Below are positions 39,901 to 54,100 of a DNA stretch of 64,000 bases, one piece after another. Below the pieces are notes generated by a model. That model was not told the DNA's origin. It did not search any database and was given only the letters and a program-made list of their open reading frames with translations. The DNA is taken from positions 4,279,262 through 4,343,261 of the forward strand of contig OX422198.1 in NCBI GenBank assembly GCA_949130485.1. The letters are read 5' to 3'. This stretch comes from Agelas oroides (taxonomy: Eukaryota; Porifera; Demospongiae; Agelasida; Agelasidae). Each line of letters begins with the position of its first letter. Position 1 is the stretch's first letter. The position numbers and the translations under genes were made by a program.

Positions 39901-42140
39901 CCAAGTAGAGCCATCGTAGAATGTAGTAGAGTCAAGTAGAGCCATGGTAGAATGTAGTAGAGTCATGTAGTGCCAAGTAAAGCCATGGTACAATGGAGTA
40001 GAGCCATGGTAGAATGCAGTAGAGTCAAGTAGAGTCACGTGGAGCCATGGTAGAATGTAGTAGAGTCAAGTAGAGTCAAGTAGAGCCATGGTAGAATGTA
40101 GTAGAGTCATGTAGAGTCAAGTAGAGCCATGGTAGAATGTAGTAGAGCCAGGTAGAGCCATGGTAGAGTGTAGTAGAGTCAAGTAGAGTCACGTGGATCC
40201 ATGGTAGGATGTGGTAGAGCCAAGGTAGAGTGTAGTAGTGACAAGTACAGCCAGATCTATAGCAATGATATAGTGTAGTAGAGTGAAGAAGAGCCAAATA
40301 GAGTCATCGTAGAGTGTAGTAGAGTCAAGTAGAGCCATGGTAGAATGTAGTCAAGTAGATCCAAGTAGAGGCATGGTAGAATGTAGTAGAGTCAAGTAGA
40401 GTCAAGTAGAGCCATGGTAGAATGTTGTTGAGCCATGTAGTGTGAAGTAGAGCCATGGTATACAATGGAGTAGAGCCATGGTACAGTGTAGGAGCGTCAA
40501 GTAGAGTCACGTGCAGCCATGGTAGAATGTAGTAGAGTCATATAGAGTCAAGTAGAGGCACGGTACAATGGAGTAGAGCCATGGTAGCGTGTAGTAGAGT
40601 CAAGTAGAGCCAAGTACAACCATGGTCGAATGTAGTAGAGCCAGGTAGAGCAATGGTAGAATGCAGTAGAGTCAAGTAGAGTCACGTGGAGCCATGGTAT
40701 AGAATGTAGTAGAGCCAAGGTAGAGTGTAGTAGAGTCAAGTAGAGTAAAGTAGAGCCATGGTAGAAGGTAGTAGAGGCATACAGAGTCAAGTGGAGCTAT
40801 GGTACCATGTAGTAGAGTCAAGTAGAGTCACATGGAGCCATGGTAGAATGTAGTAGAGACATGGTAGAGTGTAGTACAGTCAAGTAGAGACAAGTAGAGG
40901 CATGGTAGAATGTAGTAGAGTCAAGTAGAGTCAAGTAGAGCTATGGTAGAATGTAGTAGAGTCCTATAGAGTCAAGTAGAGCTATGGCAGAATCTAGTGG
41001 AGCCATGGTAGAATGTAGTATAGAGACAAGTAGAGCCAGGTAGAGCAATGGTATAGCGTAGTAGAGTCAAGTAGAGCCACGTAGGATCATGGTAGAGAGT
41101 AGTAGAGTGAAGCAGAGCCATGGTACAATGGAGTACAGCCATCGTATATTGTAGTAGAGTCAAGTAGAGCCAAGTAGAGCCATCGTAGAGTGTAGTAGAG
41201 TCAAGTACAGCCATGGTTGAATGTAGTAGAGCCAGGCATGGTAGAGTGTAGTAGAGTCAAGTAGAGTCACGTGGATCCATGGCAGGATGTAGTAGAGCTA
41301 TGGTAGAGTGTAGTAGAGTCAAATAGAGCCAAGTAGAGCCACGGTAGAGTGTCGTAGAGTAAAGTAGAGCCAAGTAGAGTCATGGTAGAGTGTAGTAGAT
41401 TGAATTGGAGCCATGGTAGAATGTAGTAGAGCAATGTAGTGTGAAGTAGAGCCATGGTAGAGTGTAGTAGACTCAAGTAGAGCAAAGTAGATCCATGGTA
41501 GATTGTAGTAGAGTGAAGTAGAGACAAGTAGATCCATGGTAGAATGTAGTAGAGTCATGTAGAGTCAAGTAGAGCCATAGTAGAATGTAGTAGACCCTGG
41601 TAGAGCCATTGTAGAGTGTACTAGAGTCAAGTAGAGCCATGGTAGAATGTAGTAGAGTCATGTAGAGTCAAGTACAGCTATGGTAGAATGTAGTAGAGCT
41701 AGGTAGAGCCATGGTAGAGTGTAGTAGAGTCAAGTAGAGTCATGGTAGAATGTAGTAGAGTCATGTAGTGTCAAGTAGAGCCATGGTACAATGGAGTAGA
41801 GCCATGGTAGAGTGTAGTAGAGTCAAGTAGAGCCAAGTAGAGCCATGGTAGAGTGTGGTAGAGTCAAGTAGAGTCATGGTAGAGTGTAGTGGAGCCATGG
41901 TAGAATGTAGTAGGGCCATGTAGTCTGAAGTAGAGCCATGGTATACAATGGAGTAGAGCCATAGTAGAGTGTAGAAGAGTCAAGCTGAGCCAAGTAGAGC
42001 AAGGATAGAGTGTAGTAGACTCAAGTAGAGCCATGTAGAGCCATGATAGAGTGTAGTAGAGTCAAGTAGAGTGAAGTAGAGCCATGATAGAATGTAGTAG
42101 AGTCATGTAGAGTCAAGTAGAGCCACGGTAGAATGTAGTA
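33991..42140 (-). repeat. CTCTAC satellite, inverted 8.15-kb block
   Basis: The plus strand now reads GTAGAG, TCAAGTAGAG, CCATGGTAGAGTGTAGTAGA: the same satellite on the other strand. Contains a 1311-bp duplication (about 36.4-37.2 kb copied at 37.7-38.5 kb; ATTCAATTGCATGGTACCAT at 37051 and 38362) and another at about 1206 bp spacing (about 37.34-37.58 and 38.55-38.79 kb). Confidence 0.96.
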
Positions 42141-45100
42141 TACCATGTCTCTACCTTGCTCTACAACATTCTACCATGGCTCTACTTGACTCTACATGAC
42201 TCTACTACATTCAACCATGGCTCAACTTGGCTCTACTTGACTCTACTGCACTCTACCATGGCTCTACCCATTGTACCATGGCTCTACTTGACACTATACA
42301 TGATTCTACTAAATTCTACCGTGGCTCTTCTTGACACTACTTGACTCTCCTACACCTACCATTGCTCTACGTGGCTGTACTGCATTCTACCATGGCTCTA
42401 CTTTGCCCAACTTCACTCTACTACACTCTACAATGGCTCTACTTGTCTCTACTTGACTCTACTACACTCTACCATGTCTCTACTACATTCTAGCATGGCT
42501 CCACGTGACTCTACTTGACTCTACTACATTCTACCATAGCTCTACTTGACTCTGTATGCATCTACTACATTCTACCATGGCTCTACTTGACTCTACATGA
42601 CTCTACTACATTCTACCATGGCTCTACTTGACTCTCCTTGAGTCCACTACACATTACCTTGGCTCTACTTGGCTCTACTCGACTCTACTACACTATACCA
42701 TGGCTCTACTCCATTGTACCATGGCTGTACTTGACACTACATGACTCTACTACATTGTACCATGGCTCTACTTGACTCTACTACACTATACCATTGCTAG
42801 ACCTGGCTCTACTTGTCTCTACTTCACTCTACCTTGGTTCTACTACATCCTTCCATGGATCAACGTGACTCTACTTGACTCTACTACACTCTACCATGGC
42901 TCTACCTGGCTCTACAACATTCTACCATGACTCTACTTGTCTCTACTACATTCTACCATAGCTCTACTTGACTCTACTTGAGTCCACTACACTCTACTTT
43001 GGCTCTACTTGGCTCTACTTGCCTCTACTACACACTACCTTGGCTCTACTTGGCTCTACTACACTCTACCATGCCTCTACTTGGCTCTACTTGACTCTAC
43101 TACACTATACCATGGCTCTACTTGGCTCTACTACACTCTACCATGGCTCTACTTGGCTCTACTTGACTCTACTACACTATACCATGGCTCTACTCCATTG
43201 TACCATGGCTCTACTTGACACTACATGACTCTACTACATTCTACCATGGCTCTTCTTGACTCTACTACATTCTACGATGCCTCTACTTGGCTCTACTTGA
43301 CTCTACTACACTATACCATTGCTAGACCTGGCCCTACTTGTTTCTACTTGACTCTACTACACTCTACCATGTCTCTACTACATTCTACGATGGCTCCACG
43401 TGACTCTACGTGACTCTACTACATTCTACCATAGCTCTACTTGACTCTGTATGCCTCTACTACATTCAACCATGGCTCTACTTCACTCTACTACATTCTA
43501 CGATGGCTCTACTTTGCTCTACTTGACTCTACTACACTATACCATTGCTAGACCTGGCTCTACTTGTCTCTACTGCACTCTACCTTGGCTCTACCTGGCT
43601 CTACTACATTCTACCATGGCTCTACTTGACCCTACATGACTCTACTACATTCTACCATGGCTCTACTCGACTCTACTTGAGTCCACTTCACTCTACTTTG
43701 GCTCTACTTAGCTCTACTTGCCTCTATTACTCACTACCATGGCTCTACTTGGCTCTACTACACTCTACCATGGCTCTACTTGGCTCTACTTGCCTCTACT
43801 ACACTATACCATGGGTCTACTCCATTGTACCATGGCTCTACTTGACACTACATGACTCTACTACATTCTACAATGGCTCTACTTGACTCTCCTTGAGTCC
43901 ACTACACTCTACCTTGGCTATACTTGCCTCTACTTGACTCTACTACACACTACCATGGCTCTACTTGTCTCTACTACACTCTACCATGGCTCTACTCGGC
44001 TCTACTTGACTCTAGTACACTCTACCATGTCTCTACTACATTCTACCATAGCTCCACGTGACTCTATACGTGACTCTACTACATTCTACCATAGCTCTAC
44101 TTGACTCTGTATGCCTCTACTACATTCTACCATCCCTCTACTTCACTCTACTACATTCTACGATGGCTCTACTTGGCTCTACTTGACTCTACTACACTAT
44201 ACCATTGCTAGACCTGGCTCTACTTGTCTCTACTACAGTCTACCTTGGCTCTACTACATCCTACCATGGATCCACGTGACTCTACTTGACTCTACTACAC
44301 TCTACAATGGCTCTACCTGGCTCTACTACATTCTACCATGCCTCTACTTGACTCTACATGACTCTACTACATTCTACCATGGCTCTACTTGACTCTACTT
44401 GAGTCCACTTCACTCTACTTTGGCTCTACTTGGCTCTACTTGCCTCTACTACACACTACCATGGCTCTACTTGGCTCTACTACACTCTACCATGGCTCTA
44501 CTTGGCTCTACTTGACTCTACTACACTATACCATGGCTCTACTCCATTGTACCATGGCTCTACTTGACACTACATGACTCTACTACATTCTACCATGGGT
44601 CTACTTGACTCTACTACATTCTACGATGGCTCTACTTGGCTCTACTTGACTCTACTACACTTTACCATTGCTAGACCTGGCTCTACTTGTCTCTACTTCA
44701 CTCTACCTTGGCTCTACTGCATCCTACCATGGATCCACGTTACTCTCCTTGACTCTACTACACTCTACCATCGCTCTACCTGGCTCTACTACATTCTACC
44801 ATGGCTCTACATGACTCTACATGACTCTATTACATTCTGCCATGGCTCTACTTGACTCTCCTTGAGTCCTCTACACTCTACCTTGGCTCTACTTCGCTCT
44901 ACTTGACTCTACTACACTCTACCATGGCTCTACTTGGCTCTACTACATTCTACCATGGCTCTACTTGACTCTACTTGACTCTACTACACTCTACCATGGC
45001 TCTACTCCATTGTACCATGGCTCTACTTGACACTACATGATTCTTCTAACTTCTACCGTGGCTCTTCTTGACTTTACTTGACTCTCCTACACCCTACCAT

Positions 45101-48100
45101 TGCTCTACGTGGCTCTACTACACTCTACCATGGCTCTGTTTTGCTCTACTTGACTCTACTACACTCTACCATGGCTCTACTTGTCTCTACTTGACTCTAC
45201 TACACTTTACCATGTCTCTACTACATTCTACCATTCCTCCACGTGACTCTATACTTGACTCTACTATATTCTACCATAGCTGTACTTGACTCTACTACAC
45301 TTTACCATGCCTCTTCTTGGATCTACATTACTCTACTACATGCTACCGTGGCTCTACTTGACTCTACCTGACTCTACTACACTCTACCATGGCTCTACTT
45401 GGCTCTACTACACTCTACGATGGCTCTATTTGGCTCTACTTGACTCTACTACACTCTATCATTACTAGACCTGGCTGTACTTGTCTCTACTACACTCTAC
45501 CTTGGCTCTACTACATCCTACCATGGATCCTCGTGACTCTACTTGACTCTACCACACTCTACCATGGCTCTACCTGGCTCTACTTGACTCTCCATGATCA
45601 TACTACATTCTACCATGGCTCTACTTGACTCTACTTGACTCTACTACATTCTACCATGGTTCCATGTGACTCTACTTGACTCTACTGCATACTACCAATG
45701 CTCTACCTCGCTCTACTACATTCTAACATGGCTCTACTTGTCTCTACATGACTCTACTACATGCTACCATGGCTCTACTTGGCTCTACTTGAGTCTACTA
45801 CACTCTGCCATTGCTCTACTTGGCTCTACTTGACTCTACTACACTCTACCATAGCTCTACTCCATTGTATACCAATGGCTCTTCTTCACACTATATGGCT
45901 CTACTACATTCTACCATGGTTCCAATTGAATCTACTACACTCTACCATATCTCTACTCCATTGTACCATGGCTCTACTTGACACTACATGACTCTACTAC
46001 ATTCTACCATGGCTCTACTTGACTCTACTACATTCTATGATGGCTCTACTTGGCTCTACTTGACTCTACTACACTTTACCATTGCTAGACTGGCTCTACT
46101 TGTCTCTACTTGACTCTACTGCACTCTACCATGGCTCTACCTGGCTCTACTACATTCTACCATAGCTCTACTTGACTCTACATGACTCTACTACATTATA
46201 CCATGGCTCTACTTCACTCTACTACATTCTACGATGGCTCTACTTGGCTCTACTTGACTATACTACACTATACCATTTCTTGACCTCGCTCTACTTGTCT
46301 CTACTAAACTCTACCTTGGATCTACTACATCCTACCATGGATCCACGTGACTCTACTTGACTCTACTACACTCTACCATGGCTCTACCTGGCTCTGCTAC
46401 ATTCTACCATGGCTCTACTTGACTCTACATGAGTCTACAACATTCTACCATGGCTCTACTTGACTCTACTTCAGTCCACTACACTCTACTTTGGCTTTAC
46501 TTGGTTCTACTTGCCTCTACTACACACTACCATGGCTCTACTTGGCTCTACTACACTCTACCATGGCTTTACTTGGCTCTACTTGACTCTACTACACTAT
46601 ACCATGGCTCTACTTGACACTACATGACTCTACTACATTCTACCATGGCTCTACTTGACTCTACTACATTCTACGATGGCTCTACTTGGCTCTACTTGAG
46701 TCTACTACACTTTACCATTGCTAGACTGGCTCTACTTGTCTCTACTTGACTCTACTACACTCTACCGTAGCTCTACTCCATTGTACCATGGCTCTACTTG
46801 ACACTACATGACTCTACTACATTCTACCATAGCTCTACTTCACTCTACTACATTCTACGATGGCTCTACTTGGCTATAATTGACTCTACTACACTATACC
46901 ATTGCTAGACCTCGCTCTACTTGTCTGTACTACACTCTACCTTGGCTCTACTACATCCTACCATGGATCCATGTGACTCTACTTGACTCTACTACACTCT
47001 ACCATGGCTCTACCTGGCTCTACTACATTCTACCATGGATCTACTTGACTCTACTTCCGTCCACTACACTCTACTCTGGCTCTACTTGGTTCTACTTGCC
47101 TCTACTACACACTATACCATGGCTCTACTTGGCTCTACTTGACTCTACTACACTATACCATGCCTGTACTCCATTGTACCATGGCTCTACTTGACACTAC
47201 ATGACTCTACTACATTCTACCATGGCTCTACTTGACTCTACTACATTCTACGATGGCTCTACTTGGCTCTACTTGGCTCTACTTGACTCTACTACACTGT
47301 ACCATTGCTAGACCTGGCTCTACTTGTCTCTACTTCACTCTACCTTGGATCTACTACATCCTACCATGGATCCACGTGATTTTACTTGACTCTACTACAC
47401 TCTACCCTGGCTCTACCTGGCTCTACTACATTCTATCATGGCTTTACTTATCTCTACATGACTCTACTACATTCTACCATGGCTTTACTTGACTCTCCTT
47501 GAGTCCACTACACTCTACCTTGGCTCTACATGGCTCTACTTGACTCTACTACACTCTACCATAGCTCTACTTGGCTCTACTACACTCTACCATGGCTCTA
47601 CTTGGCTCTACATGACTCTACTACATTCTACCATCGCTCTACTTGACTCTGCTCGAGTCCACTACATTCTACCTTGTCTCTACTTGGCTCTACTTGACTC
47701 TACTACACACTACCATGGCTCTACTTGGCTCTACTACACTCTACCACGGCTCTACTTTGCTCTACTTGACTCTACTACACTCTACCATGGCTCTCCTCCA
47801 TTCTATACCATGGCTCTACTTCCCACTACATGGCTCTACTACATTCTACCATTGTTCCAATTGAATCTACTACATTCTACCATGACTCTACTTGGCTCTC
47901 CTTGACTCTACCACACTCTACCATGGCTCTACTTGGCTCTACTTGACTCTACTATACTCTACCATGGCTCTACTCCATTGTACCATGGCTCTACTTGACA
48001 CTGCACGACTCTACTACATTCTACCATGGCTCTACTTGACTCTAGTACACACTACGATGGCTCTACTTGGCTCTACTTGACTCTACTACACTATACCATT

Positions 48101-51100
48101 GCTAGACCTGGCTCTCCTTGTCTCTACTACACTCTACCTTGGCTCTACTACATCCTACCATGGATCCACGTGACTCTACTTGACTCTACTACACTCTACC
48201 ATGGCTCTACCTGGCTCTACTACATTCTACCATGGCTCTACTTGACTCTACTTGAATCTACTACACTCTACCTTGACTTTACTTGTCTCTACTTGGCTGT
48301 ACTACACTCTACCATGGCTCTACTCCATTATATATCATGGCTCCACTTCACAGTACATGACTCTACTACATTCTACCATGGCTCTACTTGACTCTAGTTG
48401 AGTCCACTGCACTCTACTTTGGCTCTACTTGGCTCTACTTCCCTCTACTACACACTACCATGCCTCTACTTGGCTATACTACACTCTACCATGGCTCTAC
48501 TTGGCTCTACTTGACTCTACTACACTATACCATGGCTCTACTCCATTGTACCATGGCTCTACTTGACACTACATGACTCTACTACATTCTACCATGGGTC
48601 TACTTGACTCTACTGCATTCTACGATGGCTCTACTTGGCTCTACTGACTCTACTACACTATACCATTGCTAGACCTGGCTCTACTTGTCTCTACTTCACT
48701 CTACCTTGGCTCTACTGCATCCTACCATGGATCCACGTGACTCTACTTGACTCTACTACACTCTACCATGGCTCTACCTGGCTATACTACATTCTACCAT
48801 GGCTATACTTGACTCTACATGACTCTATTACATTCTACCATGGCTCTACTTCACTCTCCTTGAGTCCACTACACTCTACCTTGGCTCTACTTGGCTCTAC
48901 TTGACTCTACTACACACTACCATGGCTCTACTTGGCTCTACTACACTCTACCATGGCTCTACTTGCCTCTACTTGACTCTACTACACTATACCATGGCTC
49001 TACTACATTATATATCATAGCTCTACTTCACACTACATGACTCTACTACATTCTACCATGGCTCTACTTGACTCTAGTTGAGTCCACTACACTCTACTTT
49101 GGCTCTACTTGGCTCTACTTCCCTCTACTACACACTACCATGCCTCTACTTGGCTATACTACACTCTACCATGGCTCTACTTGGCTCTACTTGACTCTAC
49201 TACACACTACCATGGCTCTACTCCATTGTACCATGGCTCTACTTGACACTACATGACTCTCCTACATTCTACCATGGCTCTACTTGACTCTACTCCATTC
49301 TACCATGGCTCTACTTGGCTCTACTTGACTCTACTACACTATACCATTGCTGGACCTGGCTCTACTTGTCTCTACTTCACTCTACCTTGCCTCTACTACA
49401 TCCTACCATGGATCAACGTGACTCTACTTGACTCTACTATACTCTACCATGGCTCTACCTGGCTCTACTACATTTTACCATGGCTCTACTTGACTCTACA
49501 TGACTCTACCACATTCTACCATGGCTCTACTTGACTGTACTACACACTACGATGGCTCTACTTGGCTCTACTTGACTCTACTACACTATACCATTGCTAG
49601 ACCTGGCTCTCCTTGTCTCTACTACACTCTACCTTGGCTCTATTACATCCTACCATGGATCCACGTGACTCTACATGACTCTACTACACTCTACCATGGC
49701 TCTACCTGGCTCTACTACATTCTACCATGGCTCTACTTGACTCTGCATGACTCTACTACATTCTACCATGGCTCTACTCAACTCTTCTTGACTCTACTAC
49801 ACTCTACCATGGCTCTACTTGGCTCTATTTGACTCTACTACACTATACCATTGCTAGACCTGGCTCTACTTCTCTCTACTTCACTCTACCTTAGCTGTAC
49901 TACATCCTACCATGGATCCACGTGACTCTACTTGACTCTACTACACTCTACCATCGCTCTACCTGGCTCTACTACATTCTACCATGGCTCTACTTGACTG
50001 TACATGACTCTACTGCATTCTACCATGGCTCTACTTGACTCTACGTGACTGTACTACACTCTACCTTGGCTCTACTACATTCTGCTATGGCTCCACGTGA
50101 CTCTACTCGACTCTACTGCATTCTACCAATGCTCTACCTGGCTCCACTACATTCTACCATGGCTCTACTTGGCTCTCCATGACTCTACTACATGCTACCG
50201 TGGCTCTACTTGACTCTACATGACCCTACTACACTCTACCATGCCTATACTCCATTGTACCATGGCTCTACTTCACACTACATCACTCTACTTCACACTA
50301 CATCACTCTACTACATTCTACCATCGCTCTACATTTTCTCTACATGACTCTACTACATGCTACCGTGGCTCTACCCCATTGTACCATGGCTCTACTTGAC
50401 ACTACATGATTCTACTAAAGTCTACCATGGCTCTTCCTGACTCTTCTTGACTCTCCTACACTCTACCGTTGGTCTACTTGGCTCTACTTGACACTACTAC
50501 ACTCTACCATGGCTCTACTCCATTCTATACCATGGCTCTACTTCACACTACATGGCTCTACTACATTCTACCATTGTTCCAATTGAATCTACTACATTCT
50601 ACCATGACTCTACTTGACTCTACTTGACTCTACCACACTCTACCATGGCTCTACTTGGCTCTACTTCACTCTACTACACTCTACCATGGCTCTACTCCAT
50701 TGTACCATGGCTGTACTTGACACTACATGAATCTACTACATTCTACCATGGCTCTACTTGACTCTACTACACACTATACGATGGCTCTACTTGGCTCTAC
50801 TTGACTCTACTACACTATACCATTGCTAGACCTGGCTCTACTACATTCCACCATGGCTCTACTTGTCTCTACATGACTCTACTACATTCTACCATGGCTC
50901 TACTTGACTCTACTTGAATCTACTACACTCTACCATGGCTCTACTTGGCTCTACTTGACTCTACTTCACTCTACCATGTCTCTACTACATTCTACCATGG
51001 CTCCACGTGACTCTACGTGACTCTTCTACATTCTACCATAGCTCTATACTTGGCTCTACTTGGCTCTACTACACTCTACCATGGCTCTACTTGGCTCTAC

Positions 51101-54100
51101 TTGACACTACTACACTATACCATGGCTCTACTCCATTGTACCATAGCTCTACTTGACACTAGGTGACTCTACTTCATTCTACCATGGCTCTACTTGACTC
51201 TACTACATTCTACGATGGCTCTTTTAGGCTCTACTTGACTCTACTACACTATACCATTGCTAGACCTGGCTCTACTTGTCTCTACTTCACTCTACCTTAG
51301 CTGTACTACATCCTACCATGGATCCACGTGACTCTACTTGACTCTACTACACTCTACCATTGCTCTACCTGGCTCTACTACATTCTACCATGGCTCTACT
51401 TGACTCTACATGACTCTACTACATTCTACCATGGCTCTACTTGACTCTGCTTGAGACCACTACACTCTACCTTGGCTCTACTTCACTCTACTACACTCTA
51501 CCATGGCTCTACCTGGCTGTACTACATTCTACCATGGCTCTACTTGACTCTACATGGCTCTACTACATTCTACCATGGCTCTACTTGACTCTGCTTGAGT
51601 CCACTACACCCTAACTTAGCTCTACTTGGCTCTACTTCACTCTACTACACACTACCATGGCTCTACTTGGCTCTACTACACTCTACCATGGCTCTACTTG
51701 GCTATACTTGACTCTACTACACTCTACCATGTCTCTACCACATTCTACCATAGCTCTACTTGACTCTACTTGACTCTACTACATTCTGCCATCACTCTAC
51801 TTGACTCTATGTGACTGTACTACACTCTACCTTGGCTCTACTACATTCTGCTAATGCTCCACGTGACTCTACTTGACTCTACTGCATTCTACCATGGCTC
51901 TACCTGGCTCTATACTACATTCTACCATGGCTCTACTTGGCTCTGCATGACTATACTACATGCTACCGTGGCTCTACTTGACTCTACATGACCCTACTAC
52001 ACTCTACCGTGGCTCTACTCCATTATACCATGGCTCTACTTCACACTACATCACTCTACTACATTCTACAATGACTCTACTTGTCTCTACATGACTCTAC
52101 TACATGCTACCGTGGCTCTACCCCATTGTACCATTGCTCTACTTGACACTACATGATTCTATTAAATTCTACCATGGCTCTTCCTGACTCTACTTGACTC
52201 TCCTACACTCTACCGTTGCTCTACTTGGCTCTACTTGACACTACTACACTCTACCATGGCTCTACTTGGCTCTACTTGACTCTACTACACTATACCATGG
52301 CTCTACTACATTATATATCATGGCTCTACTTCACATTACATGACTCTACTACATTCTACCATGGCTCTACTTGACTCTAGTTGAGTCCACTACACTCTAC
52401 TTTGGCTCTACTTGGCTCTACTTCCCTCTATTACACACTACCATGGCTCTACTTGGCTCTACTTGACTCTACTACACTCAACCATGGCTCTACTCCATTG
52501 TACCATGGCTCTACTTGACACTACCTGACTCTCCTACATTCTACCATGGCTCTACTTGACTGTACTACACACTACGATGGGTCTACTTGGCTCTACTTGA
52601 CTCTACTACACTATACCATTGCTAGACCTGGCTCTCCTTGTCTCTACTACACTCTACCTTGGCTCTATTACATCCTACCATGGATCCACGTGACTCTACT
52701 TGACTCTACTATACTCTACCATGGCTCTACCTGGCTCTACTACATTTTACCATGGCTCTACTTGACTCTACATGACTCTACCACATTCTACCATGGCTCT
52801 ACTTGACTGTACTACACACTACGATGGCTCTACTTGGCTCTACTTGACTCTACTACACTATACCATTGCTAGACCTGGCTCTCCTTGTCTCTACTACACT
52901 CTACCTTGGCTCTATTACATCCTACCATGGATCCACGTGACTCTACATGACTCTACTACACTCTACCATGGCTCTACCTGGCTCTACTACATTCTACCAT
53001 GGCTCTACTTGACTCTGCATGACTCTACTACATTCTACCATGGCTCTACTCGACTCTTCTTGACTCTACTACACTCTACCATGGCTCTACTTGGCTCTAT
53101 TTGACTCTACTACACTATACCATTGCTAGACCTGGCTCTACTTCTCTCTACTTCACTCTACCTTAGCTGTACTACATCCTACCATGGATCCACGTGACTC
53201 TACTTGACTCTACTACACTCTACCATCGCTCTACCTGGCTCTACTACATTCTACCATGGCTCTACTTGACTGTACATGACTCTACTGCATTCTACCATGG
53301 CTCTACTTGACTCTACGTGACTGTACTACACTCTACCTTGGCTCTACTACATTCTGCTATGGCTCCACGTGACTCTACTCGACTCTACTGCATTCTACCA
53401 ATGCTCTACCTGGCTCCACTACATTCTACCATGGCTCTACTTGGCTCTCCATGACTCTACTACATGCTACCGTGGCTCTACTTGACTCTACATGACCCTA
53501 CTACACTCTACCATGCCTATACTCCATTGTACCATGGCTCTACTTCACACTACATCACTCTACTTCACACTACATCACTCTACTACATTCTACCATCGCT
53601 CTACATTTTCTCTACATGACTCTACTACATGCTACCGTGGCTCTACCCCATTGTACCATGGCTCTACTTGACACTACATGATTCTACTAAAGTCTACCAT
53701 GGCTCTTCCTGACTCTTCTTGACTCTCCTACACTCTACCGTTGGTCTACTTGGCTCTACTTGACACTACTACACTCTACCATGGCTCTACTCCATTCTAT
53801 ACCATGGCTCTACTTCACACTACATGGCTCTACTACATTCTACCATTGTTCCAATTGAATCTACTACATTCTACCATGACTCTACTTGACTCTACTTGAC
53901 TCTACCACACTCTACCATGGCTCTACTTGGCTCTACTTCACTCTACTACACTCTACCATGGCTCTACTCCATTGTACCATGGCTGTACTTGACACTACAT
54001 GAATCTACTACATTCTACCATGGCTCTACTTGACTCTACTACACACTATACGATGGCTCTACTTGGCTCTACTTGACTCTACTACACTATACCATTGCTA

